Of a stretch of 64,000 nucleotides of DNA, positions 11,155-21,545 are shown one piece after another. The first letter of the stretch is position 1. Every line of letters starts with the position of its first letter. The notes beneath the pieces were generated by a model, which made no database searches, was not told where the DNA came from, and saw nothing but the letters and a program-made list of their open reading frames with translations. The position numbers and the translations under genes are program-made. Source of the stretch: Metallyticus violacea (lineage: Eukaryota > Arthropoda > Insecta > Mantodea > Metallyticidae); the NCBI GenBank assembly GCA_030762175.1, contig CM060843.1, positions 114,667,369 through 114,731,368 on the forward strand. The letters are read 5' to 3'.

Positions 11155-13729
11155 TACAATGCAGGGAATGGTATTAACTTTTTGAGCTTAGTATCTATTA
11201 TATATTTCATTCTCTAAATAAATAATATTCAAGAAATATTCAAAATTGTCGTTGTGACCGGCAGTTCTTGATATGAGATGTTCCAGAGACGAGAAACGAC
11301 AACTGTGAAGGATGAAGAAAAGTAAAGAGGTTATAGAGAGAATGGAATTATTTGATCGGCTGTTTAAATTATGATGAGAAGATAAGGATTAAAAACGGGT
11401 CGAAACTTAGATATATAGTAGAAATTAAATATCAATGCCACTCTTTTGAGTAAAAGTGCAAACTGCAATTTTTCATTACACATTTTATTAAATAGTGACT
11501 AGCTTCATAGGGAGAATATAGTTTACTTTATCTTTTAGTTTGGTGCTATTAAGTATTAAATAGTTACACGGGAATACTTACAGTCAGCAAAAATAGACTA
11601 AATATTTTGATCAAATAAGAGTTAAGAAATACATGGTTTTAATTAGAATGCCATTATGCATTTATATCAGCTTATAAGTGGAAAAACAGAGCTAAAATTT
11701 AAATTGATAGAGCATATTAAATTACATAAACTAATAGCGACTTTCAGTGAAAAAACGTCGGTATATTTTGTCCTTCTGCTTCTTCATTCAGTTACGTTCT
11801 ACAGCTTCCTAGTTTATCACAGAGTCCATAATCCCAGTATACCGCTCCTCAGTTTTTTTTTTTTTCCCCAGATTTTCCAGCTTCTTTGCATGGATTGGAG
11901 CACATCCAAATGGATAAACTTCATTTGAGGTAAAACGGGAATGACAGCAGAATTTACAGTAAGAATAAATGGCTGCTTTTCTAGTCCATCGATTGCAAGG
12001 GGCTTTCTTGTTATTTTGATATTCAAAACGCCAGTATATCCAGCAACTAGAGAAGACACTTTAAAGCTTTTGCAGCTTTCTGCATATAAACTATGGGGTC
12101 AGCAATGAAAAGTAGTAATACCCAAGAGTAATACAAAGTTGGCTTACATGGTAGATTCACAAGACTGATTTTCCAAACTCAGGGTTATAGTGAAGAACTG
12201 CAGATTCCAAATTGCATCTATGATGTAAATCAAAGCAAATGTGGGATTGTGGACATGGAGTAAAAAAACTTTTATCTGACAGGTTTTACAACTAATTTTT
12301 AAGTTATATTTCATAGGTAAGTGTGTTGAATTGTGCCTTCTTTCGAAACTCACTGATTCCTTGTGTACTTTAGGAAAAGGAACTCCACGGACTATTACTG
12401 TATTTAGTAGGTCCTCAGTCACTGTAGGGATAAAGTTTAATACTTGTACCGGTTTCTTTACGGAGCACACGAACCTCACAAAATACATAAAGAAATGGGA
12501 TTCCATGCCAGTAGTTAATATTATGTAAGGCCTCTGTGAGTTCTTATTTTATTCCAACAATTTGACGTGATAAATACGAAGTGCAAATAATATAAAGCTA
12601 GAAAAATATATTTATAATTTTGGAATTTTACATTGACAAGTGAAAGCTAACAAAAGTAGTATAACAGGGATTCTGAAATGCAGTTGGACCAACTATTTTA
12701 TTTTTATTTTAGTTATCCTCATTCCATCAATGTAAAAAATTAAAATAAAAATAATAATAACAATAAAATATTTTTACACGTTCATATGATGAATGTTTTA
12801 AAATTATCCAAACTTATATTTTCTTCCGGAAAGTAATTACGATAGACAATGCTGTGTACAGAGGTGCAGAAAAACATCATGCGCACGCACGAATTTTGCA
12901 AGCTTTGCTGCTTTTAATGGAATATATTTTATGCACTCTTTCCAGCTTTATTGTCTTTTACAACTCTCATTCCCTTCCACGATTCTCCTTTGAAAGTGAT
13001 CTTTCACAATGCTAAATACCTCAAACAATAAGAACTTTAATTTCAAGAATACAGAATATTACATTATGATAAAAAACTTGAAATTCGACATTCAGCTATA
13101 CTGTTAAGTTTAGCCTATTTCAGCTACTATTTTCAACTCTGTTTGCTGTATCGGCCAGTCGCCCTGTTATAGGCAGTGTTTCTGTGCGACGTCGTGTTTT
13201 CGTTTGTCTGCGGTGAAACAGAAACATTGACTGAAAACTTTTGTGACAAAGAAATACATTGTAATAATTTCCTAGGCTCTATACTCTTTAAATATGACTC
13301 CGTGTGACTTCTGGTAGTTCCCGACACTAAAACCTCCAATGAAAGGACATTATACGTAACGCGATGTCGTAGTTGAAAGCTATTCCAACAGAAGCATTCC
13401 AGAGGTGCTTCCGGCAACGGAGAGCTCGTTGGGTGAAGTGTGTGGGAACCCAAGGAACTTACTTTGTAGGGAAGTAAACCACATTAACTTAGTAGATTTT
13501 TCTCCTGCGATAAGTAAGACACTTTTGTACAACAAAACTTAACTTAATTTCGTACTTTAAAGCAATTATTCCTCGTCCTTTCTTTTACAAGCAGTAAATT
13601 CGTTTTACATCTTCGTTTATATATTTTATTGCTGATGAATACATAGTCTTTGCAGTTCATTGGTCCTCTGACAAGGGGGGCTTGTTGTAAAAAGATTTTA
13701 CTTTCTTCAGGTTTAATAAGTATCTCCCT
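11155..13729. other. Stretch without recognised genes
   Basis: Open frames at - 12144-12506 (120 codons) and - 13133-13453 (106 codons) are the longest here. Neither shows a domain I know, and neither has convincing splice borders. The pyrimidine-rich tract near 11849-11880 looks like a splice acceptor but is not followed by a long open frame. Confidence 0.4.
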
Positions 13730-13739
13730 ATACCATTTA

Positions 13740-14016
13740 TAATAGTGGTTACCATACTTGCCTCCTAAACCCAAGATCGCGGGTTCGAACCCGGCCAGGA
13801 CCGATGGATTTTTCCGGGCGTAAAAATCCTAAGTATGACTTCCTTCGGAAGGGAAGTAAAGCCGTGGGTCCTGTGTCGTACATTTACGGCACGAAAAAGA
13901 ACCTCAAGCCTGAAAGAGAGGCCTCTGAGGAAAATTGTCGGCCGTTTCACGCCCTGAGTTGAATGGGACGCTGATGACCTGAGCTGTTAAAGAGCGTCCA
14001 TAAATAAAAAAAAAAA
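13740..14016 (+). mobile_element. SINE family 1, copy c, near full length
   Basis: The tRNA-like head (TAGTGGTTACCATACTTGCC, then GGGTTCGAACCCGGCC) is followed by the conserved body. The terminal hairpin GGACGCT..AGAGCGTCC is at 13966-13999 and a TAAATAAAAAAAA tail follows. A 10-bp target duplication ATACCATTTA flanks it (13730-13739 and 14017-14026). The intact duplication and long A-run suggest a fairly young copy. It is the best reference copy in the window together with 29683-29967. Confidence 0.92.
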
Positions 14017-14026
14017 ATACCATTTA

Positions 14027-14766
14027 AAATTCAAACCGGAGCCTACTTGCTTTTGTCTCATAATGAATTAGCTCATAATAAGAATTTTAAACAAATACCA
14101 TGAAATATATTTTTATGTGATTTGAAACTTCCAACAGTGAACGAGTTTTCTCCTTGAAGATTATCCTAAATCTCATGCACCCTTTAACATGAATGATAAT
14201 CATTTCTTCAACAGCAGTTTTGTACAGTTTTGTTGCAATAACTATTTTTATTTCCTTTCATCATTTATGGACCTTATTATTACCAATATAAAACCAGCAA
14301 TGTAATGGTAATTTCATTTAGTTTCCCATAACGCTTTTATATCGCGTTAAATTAGATATCTGTTGATTGTAACATTGTTGTATACCGTTCAAAGCCAAAA
14401 CCGACTAATGGATTCTCTAATTTGAGACGTGGGTCCCATAGACTCCTCGAAACGCATTTTATATTTATTAAAGATATTTTATTAAAATATCCAGAGACTA
14501 ATGAATAACTTCAACAGTTTTAGATGTGAAAGCTCATCTGTGTTAGACGGAAGTGACACCACTTCGCATAACTAGTGACATCACAATAGTCTAGGATGTA
14601 CTCATTATAACGACCTGTGCAATCAGCGCATTTACAGAAAAGTACCTCACTTCATTCAAAATTTATTTACAATGATATTTTCGTTACATTCCAATATTTA
14701 ATCGATTCCGCTCACTAAGTTTGCAACTTTCTATTACTAAGTACACTTTGCAATTGGGAAGGGTCA

Positions 14767-14808
<42 letters not shown>

Positions 14809-16420
14809 ATTTCAGAAAAATTTTAGATTGCCCAGAAACTGTTTTATCAATGATAGATGACACCGAATCCCTTAGACCCGGTTTTTTCTTGCATGACCCT
14901 AGTCACTTAGGCGTAGGATGCGATTTCCACGAAATTTCCTAATTGGTTCGTTATAGGGTCGAAAATGCCAAGAGAAGTGGGCTGTGTGCGGTGTGACGAA
15001 AGTTTACTCTATGTAAAGAGTAAAAAATCATTCACAGAAAAAATTATTCCACATATCTTCACGTCCTTGGAAAGAAAGGAAAATATTAAAATAAATGTAT
15101 TCACATTCCCCCCTACATTCAACATCACTCAGTTCCATAAAAGACACAGAACCCTTTCTTATGACATGTCGAGCTATTTTGACCTGCTTCCGGAGTTGAG
15201 CGCAGTATTGTGACATACTTAAATTATTTCTCTGATCCTTACATCTGTAGTATTCTTTTCCTCTTGATTCAATCCATAGGATATTTTAAAGCTCAGACGC
15301 TATGGGCGCTAGTATGTGGACCCCGTGAGTTCTTACAACCAAGTGGGAGCACTTTGAATTTAGTATATAAGGGAAACAACTTTGCAAACGCAGAGCAGTT
15401 CAGACAAACAGTGGAGGAGAGTTCAGATAGTAGGTGAAAGTTACAGATGCTGTAAAAGCATTTCTTGAAGGCATCTCCGGTCAGTACAGTATGCAGAATG
15501 CAGTCCCATATACAGTAAGAAAGTGTAGACAAGAAGCACACAGCTTGCAATTTCAAGCAGCGTATGTAGCTCGGGGCATTAAAGTCATAGAGGTAACGAA
15601 CCAGGTGACCGACAATAGTGTCATGTGGATAAACATTTCTAGGCTTTCAATGAAACAAATTGACGTGTGATAATTTGTTCACTTCCTTCCATCTCCCTCC
15701 TTCCCGTGACCACTAAGGCACAAAAGGCGACTTCAAGGCCCTGAAAGACTCGGGGTATGAAGTGGGACCCTCAGGTAGCTATACAACCATCAAAAACTTC
15801 AACATCACATTAAAACCACTGCAATGTCCAGGCACACAACAAAGTTGTAACTCATTTTTTGTGTAAAGATTAATTGTAGATGGGAGACATACAAGTTTAA
15901 AGTTGACTTTATGAAATTTGAGTGCACTAAATATAGCTTGAAGGCGGATGTGCGCATGTTAACATACTTTCTCTTCTCACAAAAGATCAGAAGTAATTAT
16001 CTCTGCCTAGAAAACTGTAATAAAGTCCCAAGACTTACACAGATCCTTGTTTATGCGGATAAGCCTGCACTTCAGTTCCTGAAGAGTTACCGTTGAGTCA
16101 TATGTAAAAAAACCAGTTGACCCTTAGGTAGAGTAGATGCATTTTCTTCTTCCCAGTTCAGGATCTGAATTGTGCTTTACAGACCACTGGCAGATGGGAC
16201 TGTTGAAAATATTGGTTTTATTTTACTTGTTATTATGCCCATACTCTGCAGTTATATTTTATATATATTTGCAGATTTGTTGCTTTAGAAGTTTAGAGAT
16301 TATTTTAAAATAACTAAGGTTCTGTCTATTTCTAGACCAGTATTTTGCTTTTACTCATTGTGTTTTTTAGCATTTTATATCTTTAACGTGTATAAAGAAT
16401 TTATTTAATTCAAACCTATA

Positions 16421-16421
<1 letters not shown>
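14027..16421. other. Stretch without recognised genes; (TA)n at 14770-14806
   Basis: Short frames at + 14965-15213, + 15434-15670 and - 15293-15556 overlap one another in a somewhat GC-richer zone (about 15290-15790). None carries a domain I recognise. The alternating TA tract at 14770-14806 generates an artificial Ile-Tyr run. Confidence 0.4.
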
Positions 16422-16474
<53 letters not shown>

Positions 16475-16495
16475 CATCATCATCATCATCATCAT
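16422..16495. repeat. (ATT)n then (ATC)n compound microsatellite
   Basis: About 53 bases of ATT units change without a gap into ATC units. The tract lies next to the 3' side of the SINE at 16566-16830, a common place for microsatellites to start. Confidence 0.95.
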
Positions 16496-16565
16496 TAGGA
16501 ACTAAGCAACAGAAGTAGTGAACCTACAGTCTCTACAATACCTGTGATTTTTGGAGGGGATAGTG

Positions 16566-16830
16566 TTTACGTCCGTTTTTACTACAGAGGCACCACAGGT
16601 GGTGAACACTGATAATACATGAAATGAAATGACATATAGGGAAAGGATTTTTTTAAGGAAGGAAACGTTTCAGGCCTAAGTTTAGGATACCTCCCCGGCA
16701 TTTACCATTTATGAGGATTGAGGAAACCTTGGAGAAAACCCCAGTCAGGGAGGACGGTCCTGTTGAGATTCGAACCCCAAACCTCCCGCTCATGAGTCTG
16801 CGCCTTTAAGACCTCGGCCATTGTAGCGGA
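16566..16830 (-). mobile_element. SINE family 2, copy a
   Basis: On the - strand it begins with a tRNA-like A-box (ATGGCCGAGGTCTTAAAGGC) and a B-box (GGGTTCGAATCTC). A body with CTCCAAGGTTTCCTCAATCC and GGGGAGGTATCCTAAACTTA follows, then GTTCACCACCTGTGGTGCC. It ends in an AAAAACGGACGTAAACAC-like terminus. The GGCCGAGG..TTAAGGC pattern resembles tRNA-Leu or tRNA-Ser heads. Five copies of this family occur in the window. Confidence 0.88.
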
Positions 16831-17238
16831 ATCTAACCATTGAATAGTCATAAACTGGAGAGAGGAAAATGTAATTTATTATTATTAATTTCTCCTGATA
16901 TTAAACACTAACAACTGCACATTTTAAATGTTAACAATAAAATGTTTCATAGAAAGAATGACATAGCATTACTGAATATTTGATAACAGCGGAAAAATGC
17001 ACTGTGGAACAATAACGACAAAATAAATATATCAAATAAATATTTTCACATTACAATTCAATAGCTGACCACTTGCATACTATTCCTTATGCTCTGAATT
17101 GTATTGTGTCTTCAGGGGTAAAGAATTTTATTTAGTCTTACGCACTCGTGTTCAAAGTCTGCAATATTCTAACCATTTGTATATGAAAAATTTCCGTAGT
17201 CTGGCTGACAGTAAATAAAGCGCTTTAAAAAAAGTTAA

Positions 17239-17698
17239 TTACTTGCGTCGATCTTTGCCCAGACGCTTTACAATAGGTCTTTGTCGGTGTTTGACAGGAG
17301 CCATAACGACATGTGGCGCCTCGAGGGGAGGTGGAGGATGCTGACAAAGACTAATTCTAATCGGAAGATTCTTTACCCTTGTCAGCACTTCGAGCGGGTT
17401 TGATTAATGGCTTAGTGGTGTGCAAATAGCGGTTCAAGAACATTCCCCAGGCACACGGTGTTATACAAGTTTTGCATTCTTTTACTCCACCGCTTCCCTT
17501 AATAGAGAGCAGTCCTTTTAATTTAATTTCAGAAATTGTGTACACTTCTGTAAATGTAGGGCTGTACTCGGAGATGGAAGCGATCATTTGGTTAAACTTT
17601 TCAGTAACGACAAACAAGTCATGCATGAGTTTATGGGTAATAAAATATTTACTTTTACAGTAGTTCATGACAATAAATATAATGCAAAAAATATACAT
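17239..17698 (-). pseudogene. Unrecognised coding candidate with one frameshift
   Basis: The - strand is open from 17698 down to a stop near 17357. The other frame opens around that point and runs to a TAA at 17239-17241, so a single-base change near 17375 would give about 150 continuous codons. The first part reads FVVTEKFNQMIASISEYSPT and ends with the basic KPLIKPARSADKGK. The second part is proline-rich then strongly basic (HPPPPLEAPHVVMAPVKH..KRLGKDRRK). Bases here are GC-richer than the flanks. I do not recognise the family. It may be a gene with an assembly indel, an old retrocopy, or a transposon protein; no clear acceptor site was found upstream. Confidence 0.35.
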
Positions 17699-17699
17699 T

Positions 17700-19790
17700 T
17701 TTTATTACCCAAAATAGCAGAGCAACCAATAAAGCATCCCAAAAATGTGCACAAATTATATTGTAAGCCTTCTTGCATATCTCGCTTGCCTGAAATTAAA
17801 TTTTGAATTTCTAAATTCTATTCGCTTATCTTAATCGCCATCTAAAAGTCATCGGGTTATTATCTAGCAAATATTACTGCGCTATTAAAATACATAAAGC
17901 CTCACGAAGCTCAATTTTCGTTGTATTATTGTTTTATTTTGTATTTATTAGTAAATTAGTGTTAAGCTTTTTCCCCCCAAAGGTTCTTAATAAATAGATA
18001 ATAAAATTTAAAAAGAGAAAAAGTTGAAAAATGCAATATTGAAGATAAAATGAAATTAAAGTTTTCACAGATTTAGTGTTTGGGGAATTAAATTAAACTG
18101 TACTAAACATTAGGAAAAACACCAAAATATTCCTTGAATTATTTATGTTCATTAAATCTAATTAATAAGTTCAGTGTATCCAACATGACAACAGCATGGT
18201 TACAAAGGACATATGATGTGAACAATATTAAAATATTCTGCAAAACTATATTAAGTTTAGAATTAATCCGTTCTGGAAAGTTCCATTGATGAAAGTTAGA
18301 GGCATAGTTCTGGATGGATTACATAAGTATTGGTTTTGATTCTGCCAATTGCTAGAGGTTATATTTTAAAGGAGCGTTTATCTTTCCATGAAACTAATTC
18401 TAAGAAAAATAACTGAGGTAATTCAGTAAGGAATCTATTGCTGAAAATGTTTTAGAATTTGTTAGTCTGGAAGATATTTACCTTAAATATTTTAAATACT
18501 TAAACATTATGTTTCCATTAATGGAGGAAAAAGTTGATAAATTTCTAAATAAACAATTGTTGATTTTTATAGAGTGATGCATGTTTAGATATTTTTAAAT
18601 AGAATACAAAAGAAGGTACAGAATGACTAGCTTAGATGTATGAGTAAAAGAATTGAGGGTTAAAGAAGAACAAGATATATATCCAGTATGATAAAAAAAA
18701 TGAACGTGCTAATCATATTTTTGGTTGACTGCAAAAATACAGAAATTTGGAGAAAAGAACTGTTAAAAGAAAATACCGCCGTGCTAGATTTACTTTAATT
18801 TAATTATTAAATATTTTAGTATCTATTATGTATTGATTATGTCTGTTAATTTTCATTTGTATATATTTTTGTTTTTGTTCAATAGAATTATGGCCTGCAA
18901 TAGTACCTGTGTTAGAAGTATAATATTTTCACACTAAATTGTAGGCTTCGATGAAATAATGAAAAATAAAAATGCATTCCGCACTAAGTTTAAGTAATAA
19001 CTATTCTGCTATTTTCTATAAATACGCAATTCTAGAATTCAACTTAGATACGCATTAAACGTCTAGTTTTATGTTTAATGTTACCTAAATGTATTAAACT
19101 TATTAAACTTTAACTTTTACTTACTTTACTTAACTTTTAACTTTAACTTTTACTGTGCATACCTGGGGTAATGGACACTAAAAATGTACTTTTGGAATGC
19201 TATATCAATGAGCCTGCCACTCAGCAGTTATGCTTCCTTCAAATTTGATGCTTCCTTCAAATTTGAACAACGCATTAAAAACATGTTTATATTTTGTGTC
19301 ATCACTTTCTGATAATATTTATACTTTGTTCTTTGTCCCTCACATGTACATAACGTGAGTCCACGGGGCCCTCAAGGTTTACACTTTAGGAGTCCTAACA
19401 TTAAACTGTGTTGACATTAATACATATAGTTGTGAATGCGGAAAACACACTGTTGCAGCTGGCAACGCATTGCTGTACTGTTATACACAGAATGCGTTAA
19501 TTGTGCAACGAAATGTAAGGCTGTAGTTTATATTTATGTGTTGTGAGGAATATCAATGCTATATTTGATTACTGAAAACTGGTGTTCTTCATAATTTATG
19601 TGACACTGCATTTGGAGAAAAGGTAAGATTATTTTGTAATGTCATAAATAACGCAAAATATACATTGTGTTCCCTGCAGTGTTAAAAAGAATCATTTTTT
19701 GTTATTGCATGCAAGATGCTTATTAGCTGTATTGATACAATGAAATGCCATTTATTCCCCCAAATGGTGTTGTTATTATTTTTTCCCTTG
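17700..19790. other. Very AT-rich stretch; short tandem duplication
   Basis: No open frame or known element was seen. An exact tandem duplication of an 18-base unit (ATGCTTCCTTCAAATTTG) lies at 19230-19265, and a TTTAACTTTTAC-like minirepeat at about 19105-19152. Confidence 0.5.
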
Positions 19791-19797
19791 ATAGAAT

Positions 19798-21545
19798 GTC
19801 AGAACTTATGTCCAGGAAATGGAGGAGGGTAACAGCAAGTATGTCCAATTTTGAATCAATGTATATGCAGCGGGTAGCTGAAGATAAATATTTCCATTCA
19901 GACGAAAGTAATGTATCAGATTAAGACTATGCATTTATTCCTCAGAATGTGGCTATTCTTCCGAAGCACAAAATAGATGGTGATGTAAAAAACTCCGTTA
20001 TGCACAAGGAAATTCTAAAAAAGGTTACTATATATTGCTCCAAATGGTATGATATGGCATATAAATCCTGCATCACAAAACCCTGTACCGCCACGGATGG
20101 CCGAGGTCGTTAAGGCACAGACTCGTGAACAGGAGGCCTGTGGTTCGGATCGCACCAGGACCGTCCTCCCTGATTGAGGCTTTTTCCAGGTTTTCCTCAG
20201 TCCTCATAACTGGCAAATGCCTGGGAGGTACCCTAAACCTAGGCCTGGAATGTTCCCTTTCTTAAAAAAGTCATTTCCCAATATATCATTTCATTTTATG
20301 TATCACTAGTGTTCACACCTGTGGTGCCTCAGTTAACGGTCGTTAAACACCAACCCATATTATAACTTAGTAAAATTTTATCAGGGTCTGCAGGCAACAC
20401 AATAACAAGTACTCCCAAGAATTCTTTGGATTTACTTATTCCACCAACTACTGTGAATAAAATCACAGAAGCGAGAAGAATTTCTAAGCTAGCAGGATGT
20501 AACTAGAGATGTTCTTGGGGATTATTGCCTCATATAGGAGCAGATAAAGCATGATACGTTTCCATAAGGGAACTCTTTCTAGCAAAGTTTTCCAATTCAT
20601 TAATAGAACTACAATGTCTGCGAATCGGTTTGAAGCCACTGCTAGATTTATTAGATTTGATGACAGGCTAAGATGCAAATGTATAAAGTTATTGCTATTT
20701 CCTACATATGGCAAACATTTATTGAACAGTGCAGAGAAATTAATATTGTCATAAACAGCCGGTAGCAATTAGAGGTCGGTTTGGATTTATGCAATACATT
20801 CAAACAAGACAGGGAAACAGAATTAAAATATTTGGATGTGCGAGGCCGAAACTTGTTATGCCATTGATTGGATTATGTATACAGGCAGAAACTTGTCGAA
20901 CAATGCAGCAGAATGTATGCCTTACTTCAGTACAGCTAGAAATATCAATTTAGAAACTATTTCACTATTTCCAATGGGAGAACACGTGACTGTTGTGAGG
21001 ACAAGGAGGCTGAATAAACGGGGCATTCCAAAAGAGATGAAGTCGAACAGCAAATTTGCATTTCTAAAAGAAATGACAATGGTTAGTTTTTCATCAATGA
21101 ATAATAAGTGTGTAATCCTCCTAAGTACTAAGTTGTACAGCATCCAAACAGAAGCCTGAAATTGTAAAATGTTTAATCATAAATGTGGACCACCAAGTAC
21201 ACAGTTCACCTGCAAAAGACAAACCAAAAGCTGACTCTCTGGAGTAACAAAAGGGACGTTTGCACTCTAAATGCTTTTATTCTTTATTGTGCTCAACATC
21301 ACACATACCACAAAGGACTTTTATGCAAAAGGAGACTGTTCATAAAAGAACTTTCAATGGCAATGATCCAGCCATTTATGATGAGAAGATCTTCCAATTC
21401 TTTTTTTCAGAAACCTGTATACCTGAATCTGGAGAACTTCATTATTTTCCCATAAACAAAGCAGCAGAGATAAGGGCCATCAGAAGAGAAAGTTTTCTTT
21501 ATGCCCTGCTTCAAAACTCAGGAAAATATGAACAGTGATATATTT
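19798..21545 (+). pseudogene. piggyBac-type transposase, decayed and split by a SINE
   Basis: Several + strand frames together match the order of a piggyBac transposase. An acidic N-terminal part lies at 19798-20080, then after the SINE a segment with AKFSNS..TMSANRFEATARFIRFDD near 20570-20665, which matches the family's SxxRF..LRFDD region. RGRFGFMQYIQ follows near 20782, then the fragment VRTRRLNKRGIPKEMK near 20990 (the family's TVRxNRKGIP region), then KPEIVKCLIINVDHQ at about 21150-21200. The KELSMAMIQPF-like C-terminal end follows. Multiple stops and frame changes make it non-functional. Living relatives cut and paste at TTAA; the ends of this copy were not located. Confidence 0.75.
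20088..20360 (+). mobile_element. SINE family 2, copy b, inside the piggyBac relic
   Basis: The copy starts CCGCCACGGATGGCCGAGG, with a TTAAGGC A-box, then a B-box variant (GGTTCGGATCG). The body (TTTTTCCAGGTTTTCCTCAG, CTGGGAGGTACCCTAAACCT) follows, and the terminus is GGTCGTTAAACACC. It separates the N-terminal from the central part of the piggyBac frame, so it inserted after that element. No clean target duplication was seen. Confidence 0.88.

Noticed and set aside
11849..11880. Pyrimidine tract plus CAG resembling a splice acceptor (similar at 27711-27730)
   Set aside because: No long open frame or matching donor follows; such tracts are frequent by chance in this AT-rich DNA.
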